Shown here one piece after another: positions 23,820 to 32,580 of a stretch of 43,055 bases of DNA. The position numbers and the translations under genes were made by a program. The notes under the pieces were generated by a model. It had not been told where the DNA came from. It searched no databases and saw only the letters and a program-made list of their open reading frames with translations. Within the stretch, counting starts at the first letter, position 1. Each line of letters begins with the position of its first letter. The stretch covers positions 1-43,055 of the forward strand of contig SHYW01000037.1 of the NCBI GenBank assembly GCA_009692615.1. Reading direction: 5' to 3'. The stretch comes from Deltaproteobacteria bacterium. Its GTDB lineage: Bacteria > Desulfobacterota > Binatia > UBA9968.

Positions 23820-24815
23820 TCAGCGTGGATAGAGCGAATTGATAAAGCCGCTGGCTTCGAGTTTCTGTAGGTAGGAGTTATCGTAAAAAACTTCCGGTTT
23901 GGCCTGCACGCCCTTGGGGCTTTTGACCACTTCAAGCACCGCTTCGACAACTTTTTTGTTCATCAAGGGCACGCGCTGGAGCACTGGCGTAAATTCGTTG
24001 TAGACCGCTTCAAGATGTTGGCGGTTGTCCATTTTCATATACTTGCTGATGACTTTAAGGGCGGTTTCTTTGTCGCGTAAGATCACCGAGATCGCCTCGG
24101 TGTAGCCGCGCAGATAGCGCATAACCGCGTCCGGTTTCTGTTGCAGCACGCGGCGTGTGGTGGCGACGCCGACGAAGATAAACGGAATATTGAGATCGGT
24201 GACGTTGACGATTTCCTTCAAGCCCACTTCTTGAGCGGCGTAAATCGCCGGCGCGGTCATCAAGCCGGCCACCGCGTTGCCGCCTTTCAACATCGACAGC
24301 AGCGCCGGGCTGCTGCCGGCGTAAATGATTTTCACGTCCTTGTCCGGCGTCAAGCCGTATTTGCGCAACAATATGCGCAGGGCGTAGTCGCTGGAAGCAG
24401 CGGGCTGGGTGGCGGCGACTACCTTGCCCTTCAAATCGGCGACGCTTTTAATCGACGGGTCGCCGTAGAGCTGAAAGAGAAAGCGTGACGCGGTGTCGGC
24501 GACATAGACCGTGTCGGCGCCTTCGAGGGCGACATCAATGCCTTGGTTGCCGACCAGGCCGATGTCTTGACTGCCTGCGGCGATGGCTTGAATGGCAGTG
24601 GTGGCGGCGAGATAATCCAGGCTATGTTGCAAGCCATGCTTGGTGAACAGGCCGAGATCATGGGCGACCCAAACCACCTACATGTTCCCGCCGAGCGCGT
24701 TGTAGACGCCGCGTAGTGTTGGCGCTTCGGCGGCGAACAGTTTCGCGCCCAGGATCAGCTGAAACGCTAGAACAAACACCGCGGCCAGTTTAATTCTCGA
24801 TAATCCGTGATTCAT
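23820..24815 (-). pseudogene. NMT1/THI5-like substrate-binding protein with an in-frame stop, tandem copy 1
   Basis: A gene of normal length (331 codons) starts at the ATG at 24815, with GGAGG upstream. It encodes a signal peptide and AAEAPTLRGVYNALGGNM, and then meets TAG at 24678-24680. The same frame continues VVWVAHDLGLFTKHGLQHSL to the end without further damage. The homologous position is Thr or Ala in the sister genes. A GTG directly after the stop could restart translation, but the product would lack its export signal. It is either a recent nonsense mutation or a base-call error. It is the first gene of the tandem set. Confidence 0.85.
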
Positions 24816-24908
24816 CTATACCTCCGGTGCTGTCGTAATGGCCGGAGATTAGGCGAGCTATCTGCTTGCTGTCAAGGGAACTCGTGAATTCAAAGCGTTG
24901 CCAGGCGG

Positions 24909-26354
24909 TCAGCTATCTAGTTGCCGACCGCGAATCGCGGAAGTGAAAACCGCCAGCAGGGTGAAACAACTCAAGGCGTAAATCGTCGTTGAGAAACCGG
25001 ACATAAATAACTCAGGTGCGGCGCGCCAGCTGGCCGGCGAATTCACTTGGCTGGCCGGCAATCCAGCGCCGGCGAGGAGATAGCCGAATAGCGTTGCCGA
25101 TAGAGCCACGCCCATGGCACCGCCGGTGCGCGCCGTGGTGGCGATCATGCCGGCGGCGGCGCCGATTTTATCCGTTGCCACCGCGCCCAAGATGGAGCGC
25201 TGGTTGGGCGCGTTGAATAGCGACCAGCCGATGCCCCAGAGCATTAGCGGCAGTATGATTCGAAACAGCGACGCGTGCAGATCGATCGACGCCAACAGCA
25301 ATTGCGCGACGGCGACGGCCGCACAGCCGAGGGTGCAGAGCAGGCGCGAGCCGAGGCGATCGGACAACGCGCCGGCGATGGGCGCCATGACCATGATGAT
25401 CACCGAGTCGGCGACGATGATCCAGCCGGTCTGCGTAGCGGAAAAGCCCAATAGGCTTTGCAAATAAAATGGCAGGAGAAAATTAATCGCCGACAGCGTG
25501 GCGGCGAGGACGAACAGGCTGGCGATGCCGGCGCTGAACAGCCGGGCGCGAAACATGGTCAGTACGAGTATCGGCAATTTGGCGCGGGCTTCCACGCGTA
25601 TCAGAAACAGCAGCGCGACAGCCGCGAGTGCCATGGGCGCGAAGAAACCCGGCTGGCGCCAGCCGACGCGCGGCAATTGATCGATGGCGTAGATGAACAG
25701 GCCATTGGTCAAGAGCAATAGCACCGCTCCAGCAATATCCACCGAGGTCTTGCCTGGCATGCGCGTTTCGGGAACGATTTTCCACGCTAGGAAAGCGCCG
25801 GCCAGGCTAAACGGCATGTTGATGTAAAAAATCCAGCGCCAACCGAGGCTATCGATCAAAAATCCGCCGAGCGCGGGGCCGGTGAGAAAGCCGACATGAA
25901 ACGCCGTCGACGTGAGTCCCAAGGCGCGGCCGCGTTCTTCCGCCGGCAAGTTGACCGATACGATGGCGCGGCCGTTGGCGGCGATCATGGAACCGCCGAT
26001 GGCCTGAACCGCGCGGAAAAAAATTAATTGGCCGGTGGTTTGGGTGATGCCGCAGATTGCCGACGCGCAGACGAAGATTAAAAAGCCGAGGGTGTAGAAA
26101 CGGCGCCGGCCGAACATATCGCCGAGCCGGCCCATGGTGATGATCAAGCCGATCAAGACGAGATCGTAGACGAGGATCGTCCATTGAATGGTCGTGAACG
26201 CGGTGTTGAACGTCGTCGTCAGCGTCGGTAGGGCGACGGTGATCGCGCGTTGATCGAGGCCGACCAGGGCTTGGCCGAGGCAAACGCTCAGCAAAATTAG
26301 GTTCGAAGTGCGCTTCGAGTGGATGACTTCAGGGATCAAGCTTGGCTGACTCAT
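24909..26354 (-). CDS. MFS transporter, DHA2/EmrB-QacA type, copy 2
   Basis: This 481-residue protein has about 14 hydrophobic spans. It carries the MFS loop motif MGRLGDMFGRRRFYTLG between spans 2 and 3, and the export-type motif GFLTGPALGGFLIDSLGWRWIFYIN in span 5. It would be a proton-driven drug or metabolite exporter. The ATG at 26354 (MSQPS) is preferred over a start at 26432, which would overlap the upstream MFS gene by 67 bp. The paralogue at 26366 lies 11 bp upstream. No regulator or fusion-protein gene is adjacent. Confidence 0.9.
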   Translation of the reverse strand: MSQPSLIPEVIHSKRTSNLILLSVCLGQALVGLDQRAITVALPTLTTTFNTAFTTIQWTILVYDLVLIGLIITMGRLGDMFGRRRFYTLGFLIFVCASAICGITQTTGQLIFFRAVQAIGGSMIAANGRAIVSVNLPAEERGRALGLTSTAFHVGFLTGPALGGFLIDSLGWRWIFYINMPFSLAGAFLAWKIVPETRMPGKTSVDIAGAVLLLLTNGLFIYAIDQLPRVGWRQPGFFAPMALAAVALLFLIRVEARAKLPILVLTMFRARLFSAGIASLFVLAATLSAINFLLPFYLQSLLGFSATQTGWIIVADSVIIMVMAPIAGALSDRLGSRLLCTLGCAAVAVAQLLLASIDLHASLFRIILPLMLWGIGWSLFNAPNQRSILGAVATDKIGAAAGMIATTARTGGAMGVALSATLFGYLLAGAGLPASQVNSPASWRAAPELFMSGFSTTIYALSCFTLLAVFTSAIRGRQLDS

Positions 26355-26365
26355 GGAACGGTTGG

Positions 26366-27802
26366 CTAGTCTTCGCGCCGTCCGCGCATGGCGGCGAAAA
26401 TTACCGCGAAGATCGCCAAGGCGGTGATCCAATGGGCGGTGAAGCTGAAGGATTTTAAAAATATTTCCGGCGCCGCGGCCCAGCTGGCGGGGGATTCGAT
26501 CTGCTCAGGGGTGAGGCCGTTGGCGCCTAATGCGAAAGTCATCAGCGCGCCGGAAATGGCGATGCCCATGGCGCCGCCGATTCTTGCCGTGGTGAGCGTC
26601 ATGCCCGAAGCCGCACCGACTTTATCGCGTGGCACGGTGCTCATGATCGCGCTTTGGTTAGGCGAGTTGAATAGCGCCCAGCCCAGGCCGATCAAGATTT
26701 GCGGCATGACCATTTGGAATATCGTCGACTGCAAAGTCAGCGAGCCGATGAAATACTGGCCGACGATCATGATCGAAGCGCCGACCGAGCAGAGAATGCG
26801 CGAGCCAAAACGGTCGGACAAGCGGCCGGCGACTGGAGCTAAGACGATAATCACCACCGAGCCGCCGATCAAGATCCAGCCCATTTGGGTCGGCGTGAAG
26901 CCAATCAGGTTTTGCAAATAGAAGGGAATCAGGACGCTGACCGCGGATTGCGTCAAGGTCAGAAAGAACAGACTTAGATTGGCGGCAGTGAAAAGCCGGT
27001 TGCGAAACAGCGACAAACTCAGGATCGGCGTTGGCGCTTTTTGCTCGGTGCGAATGAACAGCAACAAGGTCACGGCTGCGACGCTAAAAAAGGCGACCAC
27101 TAGAGCATCGCGGGCGCCGCGATGGGGCAACCGGTTGAGCGCATAGATGAAACAGATGTTGGTTAGCAATAGAAAAGCGGCGCCGGCGAAATCGATTTGG
27201 ACTTTTTCTTCGCTGGCGGGGCGCTCTTTTAAAACCTTCCAGCCGAAATAGGCACAAGCCAAGCCGATCGGCACGGTGAGAAAAAACACCCAGCGCCAGC
27301 CCACCGCATCGATGATGAAGCCGCCGAGTGTCGGTCCGGTGATGTAGCCGACATGGAACGCCATGGAGGTGAATCCCAGCGCTTTGCCGCGCTCGGACGG
27401 TGGCGAGTTGACGGTGACTAGAGCGCGGCCGTTGGCCATGATCATGGCGCCGCCAATGCCTTGGAGCACGCGAAATAAAATCAGCTGGGTCGACGATTGC
27501 GCCAGACCGCAAAGCGCCGAGCCGGCGATGAATATTAAAAAACCGAAAATATAGATCCATTTGCGGCCGAATAGATCGCCGAGCCGTCCGAGGGTTAAAA
27601 CCAAACCGATGATGCACAGGTCGTAGACCAGCAAGACCCACTGGATGAACGACAGGTCGCTATGAAAAACATGGGTGAGGGTAGGCAACGCGACTTGAAT
27701 GGCGCGATGGTTGATCGCCACCACGACCAGCCCGAGCGAGACTTGATAAAGCACCAGCCGGGAATGGCGCCGTTGCTCGTCGCTGATGTTTGAATCTGCC
27801 AT
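26366..27802 (-). CDS. MFS transporter, DHA2/EmrB-QacA type, copy 1
   Basis: This 478-residue protein has 14 predicted spans, with LGRLGDLFGRKWIYIFG and GYITGPTLGGFIIDAVGWRWVFF in the usual places. It is clearly paralogous to the next gene, by tandem duplication. Both copies end in a similar ESPASWAAAPEIF loop followed by the last span. The start has no clear ribosome site. It is first of the pair. Upstream lie dispersed repeats and then the clpB terminator. The exported substrate is unknown. Confidence 0.9.
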   Translation of the reverse strand: MADSNISDEQRRHSRLVLYQVSLGLVVVAINHRAIQVALPTLTHVFHSDLSFIQWVLLVYDLCIIGLVLTLGRLGDLFGRKWIYIFGFLIFIAGSALCGLAQSSTQLILFRVLQGIGGAMIMANGRALVTVNSPPSERGKALGFTSMAFHVGYITGPTLGGFIIDAVGWRWVFFLTVPIGLACAYFGWKVLKERPASEEKVQIDFAGAAFLLLTNICFIYALNRLPHRGARDALVVAFFSVAAVTLLLFIRTEQKAPTPILSLSLFRNRLFTAANLSLFFLTLTQSAVSVLIPFYLQNLIGFTPTQMGWILIGGSVVIIVLAPVAGRLSDRFGSRILCSVGASIMIVGQYFIGSLTLQSTIFQMVMPQILIGLGWALFNSPNQSAIMSTVPRDKVGAASGMTLTTARIGGAMGIAISGALMTFALGANGLTPEQIESPASWAAAPEIFLKSFSFTAHWITALAIFAVIFAAMRGRRED

Positions 27803-27849
27803 GAATTAAAAAATCACTGAAGCGCCGTCCACGTCTGGTTCCTGTCATG

Positions 27850-27883
27850 TCTGTCATCCCGAACGGATGTGAGGGATCTTGTC
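27850..27883. repeat. GTCATCCCGAACGGA-type dispersed repeat fragment
   Basis: The stretch containing CTGTCATCCCGAACGGATG and GAGGGATCTTGTC resembles the widespread 'GTCATTCCGAGCG...GAGGAATCT' intergenic repeat of environmental bacteria. It borders the inverted repeat at 27902-27982. Recognition rests on similarity to that general pattern, as only one copy is seen here. Confidence 0.5.
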
Positions 27884-27901
27884 TTCAGGACAGCGAAGAA
27901 A

Positions 27902-27982
27902 TTTCACCACGGAGGACACAGAGCACACAGAGGTTTCGGGAAAAATCTTTTCTCTGTGATCTCTGTGTCCTCTGTGGTGAAA
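27902..27982. repeat. Inverted repeat of the CACCACGGAGGACACAGAG type
   Basis: A left arm at 27902-27932 and a right arm at 27952-27982 pair at about 28 of 31 positions around a 19-base loop. The arms are built on CACCACGGAGGACACAGAG and its complement. Read as protein, this element gives the HHGGHRAHRG string often seen in spurious gene calls. It lies between the MFS pair and the clpB terminator and, with 27850-27883, fills most of the 27803-28042 gap. Confidence 0.8.
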
Positions 27983-28042
27983 TCAGATTCCCTATCCCAT
28001 CGGCCAGCTTCATTCGCTAAGCTCGCGGCAACCAAGAGCAGC

Positions 28043-28084
28043 AAAAAATGACGAGGGGGCGGCCGGTGCCGGTCGCCCCCTCGT
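28043..28084 (-). terminator. Strong intrinsic terminator of the clpB unit
   Basis: On the minus strand a 14-bp stem (ACGAGGGGGCGACC paired with GGCCGCCCCCTCGT, one mismatch) encloses a short loop. CATTTTTT follows directly. The hairpin occupies 28051-28084 and the T-run 28043-28048. It lies 25 nt after the stop of the small gene at 28110-28274, which supports that gene as part of the clpB transcript. Confidence 0.9.
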
Positions 28085-28109
28085 TGGATCGACTCTTTGC
28101 CGTAGAGCT

Positions 28110-28274
28110 TTATGAATTGCCGTTGCTCAGATGCTCTTTGAGCGTGCGGCGCAGTTCGGCTTTGGCGCGTTTACGCAGGACGTCTTTCTTGCTCTTGATG
28201 ATTTTTCCCGGCGGCGGCAGCTCTTTGCGCACCTTTGCCAAGCCGATGGAAATTTTTTTCGCTACCGGGTTCAA
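28110..28274 (-). CDS. Small basic protein coupled to clpB, function unknown
   Basis: This 54-residue reading frame starts with TTG, the last two bases of which are shared with the clpB TGA stop (TTGA overlap), and ends before the strong terminator. The product is Lys/Arg-rich: [20 protein letters not shown], then [20 protein letters not shown] likely long amphipathic helix occupies the second half. No family is recognised. Coupled reinitiation and position between clpB and its terminator make it credible. The composition would suit binding to nucleic acid, ribosome or an acidic partner, but that is speculation. Confidence 0.6.
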   Translation of the reverse strand: MNPVAKKISIGLAKVRKELPPPGKIIKSKKDVLRKRAKAELRRTLKEHLSNGNS

Positions 28275-30898
28275 TGAATCGTTCTTGCTTCGTAAGCTTC
28301 GTCCGCCAGCGGCGCTGTGCCATGGCTGAAGTCCAGCTCGTCGTTGAGCACGTCGACTTTCACCCGATCGCCTTCTTTGAATTCGCCAGCGAGAATCTTA
28401 ACCGCCAGCGGGTCCTGAATCAATCGCTGGATGGTGCGCTTGAGCGGCCGCGCGCCGTAGACCGGATCATAGCCGGCTTCGGCGAGCAGCGCTTTGGCGC
28501 TTTCGCTGATATCCAAAGCCATTTTCCGCGCCGCCAAGTTATGGCGCAAGCGCTTGAGTTGGATGTCGACGATGGATTTAATCTCATCGCGGCCAAGATT
28601 ATTAAAAATAATCGTTTCATCGACGCGATTCAAAAATTCCGGCTTGAACGCCTCGCGCAAAGCCGCGTTGACGCGCTGCTCCATTTGCTTACGGTCTTTA
28701 GCGCCGAGTTCGAGAATATACTGACTGCCGAGGTTCGAGGTCATGATGATGACGGTGTTTTTAAAATCGACGGTGCGGCCTTGGCTGTCGGTCATGCGGC
28801 CGTCTTCGAGCACTTGCAACAGCGCGTTGAAGACATCGGGATGAGCCTTTTCGATTTCGTCGAATAGGACGACCGAATAGGGGCGGCGGCGCACGGCTTC
28901 GGTCAACTGCCCGCCTTCGTCGTAACCGACATAGCCGGGAGGGGCGCCGATCAAGCGCGACACGGAATGCTTTTCCATATACTCCGACATGTCGAGGCGC
29001 ACCATCGCCTGCTCGTTGTCGAACAGGAATTCCGCCAGCGCCCGGCACAGTTCAGTCTTTCCCACACCGGTAGGGCCCAGGAAAATAAACGAACCGATGG
29101 GGCGGTTCTGATCCTGCAAACCGGCGCGGGCGCGGCGCACGGCGTTGGCCACGGCATGAATCGCGCTTTCCTGGCCGACCACCCGCAGTTGCAACCGATC
29201 TTCCATCTTGAGCAGCTTTTGCACTTCGCCTTCGAGCATCTTCGAAACCGGAATGCCGGTCCATTTGGCGACCACCTCGGCGATATCTTCGGCGTCGACT
29301 TCCTCTTTGAGCATCTTTTGATCTTTTTGCAGCTCGTTCAACTGCTGGTTCGCCGCGGTTAAATCCTTTTGCAGTTGGCTCAAGGTGCCGTAGCGTAGCT
29401 CGGCGGCGCGGTTCAAGTCGCCGGCGCGCTGAGCTTTTTGCTCGTCGACTTTGGTCGCTTCGATTTTTTCTTTTAAGGCGCGAATGCGTTGAATCGATTG
29501 CTTTTCATTCTGCCAGTGGGCTTTGAGACCGCTGGAAGTTTCTTTGAGGTTGCGGATCTCGCCTTCAAGCTGGCCGAGCCGTTCCTTGGAGGCTTGATCT
29601 TCTTCGCGTTTGAGCGCTTGGCGTTCGATTTCCAATTGCATGATCTTGCGCTCGACTTCGTCGATCTCGATGGGCATGCTGTCGATTTCCATTCTCAGGC
29701 GCGACGCCGCTTCGTCGATCAAGTCGATGGCTTTGTCGGGCAGAAAGCGGTCGCTGATGTAGCGTTCCGAGAGCGTCGCCGCGGCGATGATCGCCGGATC
29801 GGTAATGCGCACGCCATGGTGCACTTCGTAGCGTTCTTTCAAGCCGCGGAGAATCGCGATGGCATCTTCCACCGAGGGTTCGCCGACCAAGACCGGTTGA
29901 AAGCGGCGCTCCAAGGCCGGATCTTTTTCCACCCGCTTGCGGTATTCGTCCAGCGTCGTGGCGCCGACGCAGCGTAGCTCGCCGCGGGCGAGCGCCGGCT
30001 TCAACATGTTCGATGCGTCCATGGCGCCTTCTGCCGCGCCGGCACCGACCAATGTGTGCAGCTCGTCAATGAACAAAATAATCCGGCCGCTCGCTTCAGT
30101 GACTTCTTTCAACACCGCTTTCAAGCGGTCTTCGAACTCGCCGCGGAATTTCGCGCCAGCGACCATGGCGGCCAAATCGAGGGACAATAGGCGCTTTTCC
30201 TTCAAGCCTTCGGGCACGTCGCCGTTGACGATGCGCAGCGCCAGCCCTTCGACGATGGCGGTTTTGCCGACGCCCGGCTCGCCGATCAGCACCGGATTAT
30301 TCTTGGTCCGGCGCGATAGCACTTGAATCACCCGGCGAATTTCATCGTCGCGGCCGATTACCGGATCGAGCTTACCGGCGCGCGCTAGATCGGTGAGATT
30401 GCGCGCGTATTTTTCCAACGCCTGATATTTTTCTTCGGGATTGGGATCGGTAATCCGCTGCGAGCCGCGGATACCGACCAGAGCGGCGAGAATTTTATCT
30501 TTGCTGGCGCCCAGCTCTTTGAGCAGCTTGCCGGTCTCACCGGTCTCTTGCACCATGGCGAGGAGCAAATGCTCGGTGGAAACATATTCGTCTTTGAGCG
30601 TTTCGGCTTCGGTCTCGGCGCTCTCGATGACTTTCTTGAGTCTTGGAGTGATGTAGCTTTGACCGGTGGCGCCAGTTACCTGGGGCAGACGATCGAGGGC
30701 TTTTTGCAATTTTTCGGTTAACCCATTGAGCGGCACGCCGAGTTTTTGCAACAGCGCGAGAACCACGCCGTCTTTTTGTCCCAACAGTGCGAACAATAGA
30801 TGTTCGACGTCGATCGCTTGATGATTGCGCTTGTCAGCGAGCCCCTGGGCTTGCTGCATGGCTTCTTGTGATTTGGTTGTCAGTTTATCTAATCGCAT
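28271..30898 (-). CDS. clpB: ATP-dependent chaperone ClpB
   Basis: This 875-residue Hsp100 disaggregase works with DnaK to rescue aggregated proteins. It has an N-terminal Clp_N domain ([21 protein letters not shown] onward). The first AAA+ module has GEPGVGKT and the Walker [16 protein letters not shown]. The long coiled middle domain, about residues 410-540, distinguishes ClpB from ClpA/C. The second AAA+ module has [19 protein letters not shown] and [24 protein letters not shown] lies just before the ATG. A TTGACA-containing promoter candidate is directly upstream. Its stop overlaps a small basic gene. Confidence 0.97.
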   Translation of the reverse strand: MRLDKLTTKSQEAMQQAQGLADKRNHQAIDVEHLLFALLGQKDGVVLALLQKLGVPLNGLTEKLQKALDRLPQVTGATGQSYITPRLKKVIESAETEAETLKDEYVSTEHLLLAMVQETGETGKLLKELGASKDKILAALVGIRGSQRITDPNPEEKYQALEKYARNLTDLARAGKLDPVIGRDDEIRRVIQVLSRRTKNNPVLIGEPGVGKTAIVEGLALRIVNGDVPEGLKEKRLLSLDLAAMVAGAKFRGEFEDRLKAVLKEVTEASGRIILFIDELHTLVGAGAAEGAMDASNMLKPALARGELRCVGATTLDEYRKRVEKDPALERRFQPVLVGEPSVEDAIAILRGLKERYEVHHGVRITDPAIIAAATLSERYISDRFLPDKAIDLIDEAASRLRMEIDSMPIEIDEVERKIMQLEIERQALKREEDQASKERLGQLEGEIRNLKETSSGLKAHWQNEKQSIQRIRALKEKIEATKVDEQKAQRAGDLNRAAELRYGTLSQLQKDLTAANQQLNELQKDQKMLKEEVDAEDIAEVVAKWTGIPVSKMLEGEVQKLLKMEDRLQLRVVGQESAIHAVANAVRRARAGLQDQNRPIGSFIFLGPTGVGKTELCRALAEFLFDNEQAMVRLDMSEYMEKHSVSRLIGAPPGYVGYDEGGQLTEAVRRRPYSVVLFDEIEKAHPDVFNALLQVLEDGRMTDSQGRTVDFKNTVIIMTSNLGSQYILELGAKDRKQMEQRVNAALREAFKPEFLNRVDETIIFNNLGRDEIKSIVDIQLKRLRHNLAARKMALDISESAKALLAEAGYDPVYGARPLKRTIQRLIQDPLAVKILAGEFKEGDRVKVDVLNDELDFSHGTAPLADEAYEARTIH

Positions 30899-30922
30899 CG
30901 GCTTCCCCCGTCCGTGCAGGGA

Positions 30923-30950
30923 AGTTAAGCATGGTATCGGGAGCTGTCAA
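30923..30950 (-). promoter_or_regulatory. Candidate promoter for clpB
   Basis: On the minus strand a perfect TTGACA (30945-30950) is followed 16 bp later by TTAACT (30923-30928), a weak -10 match. The gene starts at 30898. No CIRCE element and no good sigma-32 -10 box was found, so heat regulation is not evident from sequence. Confidence 0.35.
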
Positions 30951-31021
30951 GAAAAGCGCCGCAGGGGGCCTATCAGGGGTAAAAAATGTTTCTTTAAAAC
31001 CCGCGATTGCCAGCCGTTAGC

Positions 31022-31810
31022 TCATTGACTGGGCAGTTCGAAACATTCGAACATCGACGCTGTCGCCAAGGCACGGTTGACCGCGCCCTCGGCGGCCTGA
31101 GTGTGAAGCACGATGCCGCCGTTGGTACGAATGTCAAAACCATACTCCGCCGGCAACACCGGCGTGCCGCGCATCTTGCGGATCGTCAGGGTTCGTTCAA
31201 AGCTCGCGCCGGCGCGATTTATTTTGAGGGCGAACACGCCGGAAGCCAAAAACTCTTCGATGCCGAAAGTTTGGTCTTGGTTGGCGCGGCTGGAAAAATG
31301 CGCAGTCAATATATTCGTCGTCGTGAGCTGGGTCTGAATTAAATTAATCAGCGCCCGGGCTTGATCCTGCCCCGGGCTGTCGGCGTCGGGCGGTAATATG
31401 AACGGCGTCACCGGATCGATGATCAACAGCGTCGCCCCGAGCCGTTTTATATAGTTGCCGAGATCGGCGACGATTTTTTGCGGGTCGATGCCTTTTTCAC
31501 TGGAGTTGCCGGAGCGGCCGCTAAAATAGGGCGACGCGTCCAAGATCGCCAAATTCTTATCCTGGATATGTTGTTGGAGGATCCACGAAAATGACAATGC
31601 CGAATCGGTGATCTCGGAGGGGCGTTCGTCGACGGTGACGTACACCGCTTTCTCGCCTTGGTCGAGGGCGCTTTGCAGCAACTGCAAGCAGGCGATGGTT
31701 TTGCCCGTGCCAGTGTCGCCGGTAAAAAGATAGGAGCGCCCTTTGACCAAGCCGCCGTGCAGCAATGAGTCGAGGGTTGCGATGCCTGTGGAAATGCGTT
31801 GGTCGTTCAT
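31022..31810 (-). CDS. Single-domain KaiC-like RecA-fold ATPase, copy 2
   Basis: This 262-residue protein is one KaiC-type domain. Walker A is GDTGTGKT (residues 31-38), Walker B is LLIIDP (D132), and the acidic pair after strand 2 is VTVDERPSEI (D61-E62), where KaiC has Glu-Glu. N-terminal STGIATLDSLLHGGLVKG matches the KaiC entry segment. It has no second domain or phosphorylation-type tail, so it is not a clock KaiC. It is the last gene of a three-gene unit with a paralogue 19 nt upstream and a giant coiled-coil gene. An ATP-dependent signalling role is inferred. Confidence 0.85.
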   Translation of the reverse strand: MNDQRISTGIATLDSLLHGGLVKGRSYLFTGDTGTGKTIACLQLLQSALDQGEKAVYVTVDERPSEITDSALSFSWILQQHIQDKNLAILDASPYFSGRSGNSSEKGIDPQKIVADLGNYIKRLGATLLIIDPVTPFILPPDADSPGQDQARALINLIQTQLTTTNILTAHFSSRANQDQTFGIEEFLASGVFALKINRAGASFERTLTIRKMRGTPVLPAEYGFDIRTNGGIVLHTQAAEGAVNRALATASMFECFELPSQ

Positions 31811-31829
31811 TGAATGGTCGGTCCTGAAA

Positions 31830-32552
31830 TTATTCGGCGCCGGCGATGACGAGGCCGGTCCCTTTGACGATGTCGAATTCCAATTGCCGCGGTTTGACGT
31901 CGGTGTAGCGCATTTTTTCGACGATCAGGCTGCGTCCGAGGGCGCCGCCTTTCCAAATCATTTCCAGCACGATGGCGCCGGCTACTAAATATTCCTCGAC
32001 GCCGTGCATGGAGCGCTCACCGCTGCGCGGCACGGCGTAGGAAGTTAATAGGTTGGTGGTCGGCATGGTCGTGCGCAGCAGTTGGATCAATTGGCGCATT
32101 TGATCTTGAATGCGCGTGGCGTTGTCGCGCAACAAGATGAATGGCCCCACTGGATCGAAGACCAACCGTTGGGCGCCGATCTGTGTGACGAAAACAGCGA
32201 GATCGTTGACCGCTTTTTGAATGTCGATGCGTTGTTCGCTGCCGGCGCTGGGCAGCGTGTTCAGATAACTGCCGGCGTTTAAAATCGCCAATTGCCGGTT
32301 TTGAATCAACGGCTCAAAATCCCAGCCCAGCGACGCGGCTTGGGCGATGATATCCATCGGCGTCTCGTCGGCGGTGATCCAAACGCTATTTTCGCCGCGC
32401 TTGAGACCCTCGTAGAGAAACTGCAAGGCAAAAATAGACTTGCCCGTGCCCGGCTCGCCGGTGACGAGAATCGACCGACCCTTGGGAAATCCGCCCTCGA
32501 TCAGCGGATCGAGTCCGACGATTCCGGTCGGCACCCGTTCGATCTGAATCAT
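31830..32552 (-). CDS. Single-domain KaiC-like RecA-fold ATPase, copy 1
   Basis: This 240-residue KaiC-type domain has Walker A GEPGTGKS (residues 32-39), ITADETPMDI (D62-E63, replacing Glu-Glu) and Walker B LVFDPVGPFIL (D133). The entry segment VPTGIVGLDPLIEGGFPKG is very KaiC-like. It is paralogous to the next gene but clearly diverged, so the two may form hetero-oligomers. AAGG lies 7 nt upstream of the ATG, and the gap to the coiled-coil gene is 28 nt. Family members commonly act as hexameric ATPases; partner and output here are unknown. Confidence 0.85.
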   Translation of the reverse strand: MIQIERVPTGIVGLDPLIEGGFPKGRSILVTGEPGTGKSIFALQFLYEGLKRGENSVWITADETPMDIIAQAASLGWDFEPLIQNRQLAILNAGSYLNTLPSAGSEQRIDIQKAVNDLAVFVTQIGAQRLVFDPVGPFILLRDNATRIQDQMRQLIQLLRTTMPTTNLLTSYAVPRSGERSMHGVEEYLVAGAIVLEMIWKGGALGRSLIVEKMRYTDVKPRQLEFDIVKGTGLVIAGAE

Positions 32553-32580
32553 GTGGCTACCTTTCTACGCATCTTTCGTT

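Noticed and set aside
23795-23950. 52-residue N-terminal extension of the second substrate-binding protein
   Set aside because: It re-reads the end of the adjacent paralogue in another frame; a signal peptide starts cleanly at 23794.
24678-24680. TAG read as pyrrolysine
   Set aside because: The aligned position is Thr or Ala in sister genes, the family is not known to use it, and no pyrrolysine genes are seen.
27869-28051. Possible small gene reading HHGGHRAHRG
   Set aside because: The whole frame is a translation of the inverted repeat at 27902-27982, a known type of spurious call.
28235-28867. 210-codon open frame antisense to the clpB 3' end
   Set aside because: It lies wholly opposite highly conserved ClpB coding sequence and the small basic gene, with no protein-like motifs or ribosome site.
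30899-30960. Heat-shock (CIRCE or sigma-32) control site for clpB
   Set aside because: TTGACA is present, but neither a CIRCE inverted repeat nor a correctly spaced CCCCAT-type -10 box was found.
31022-32552. Circadian KaiC
   Set aside because: Both proteins are single-domain, lack the second KaiC domain and phosphorylation tail, and have no kaiA or kaiB nearby.
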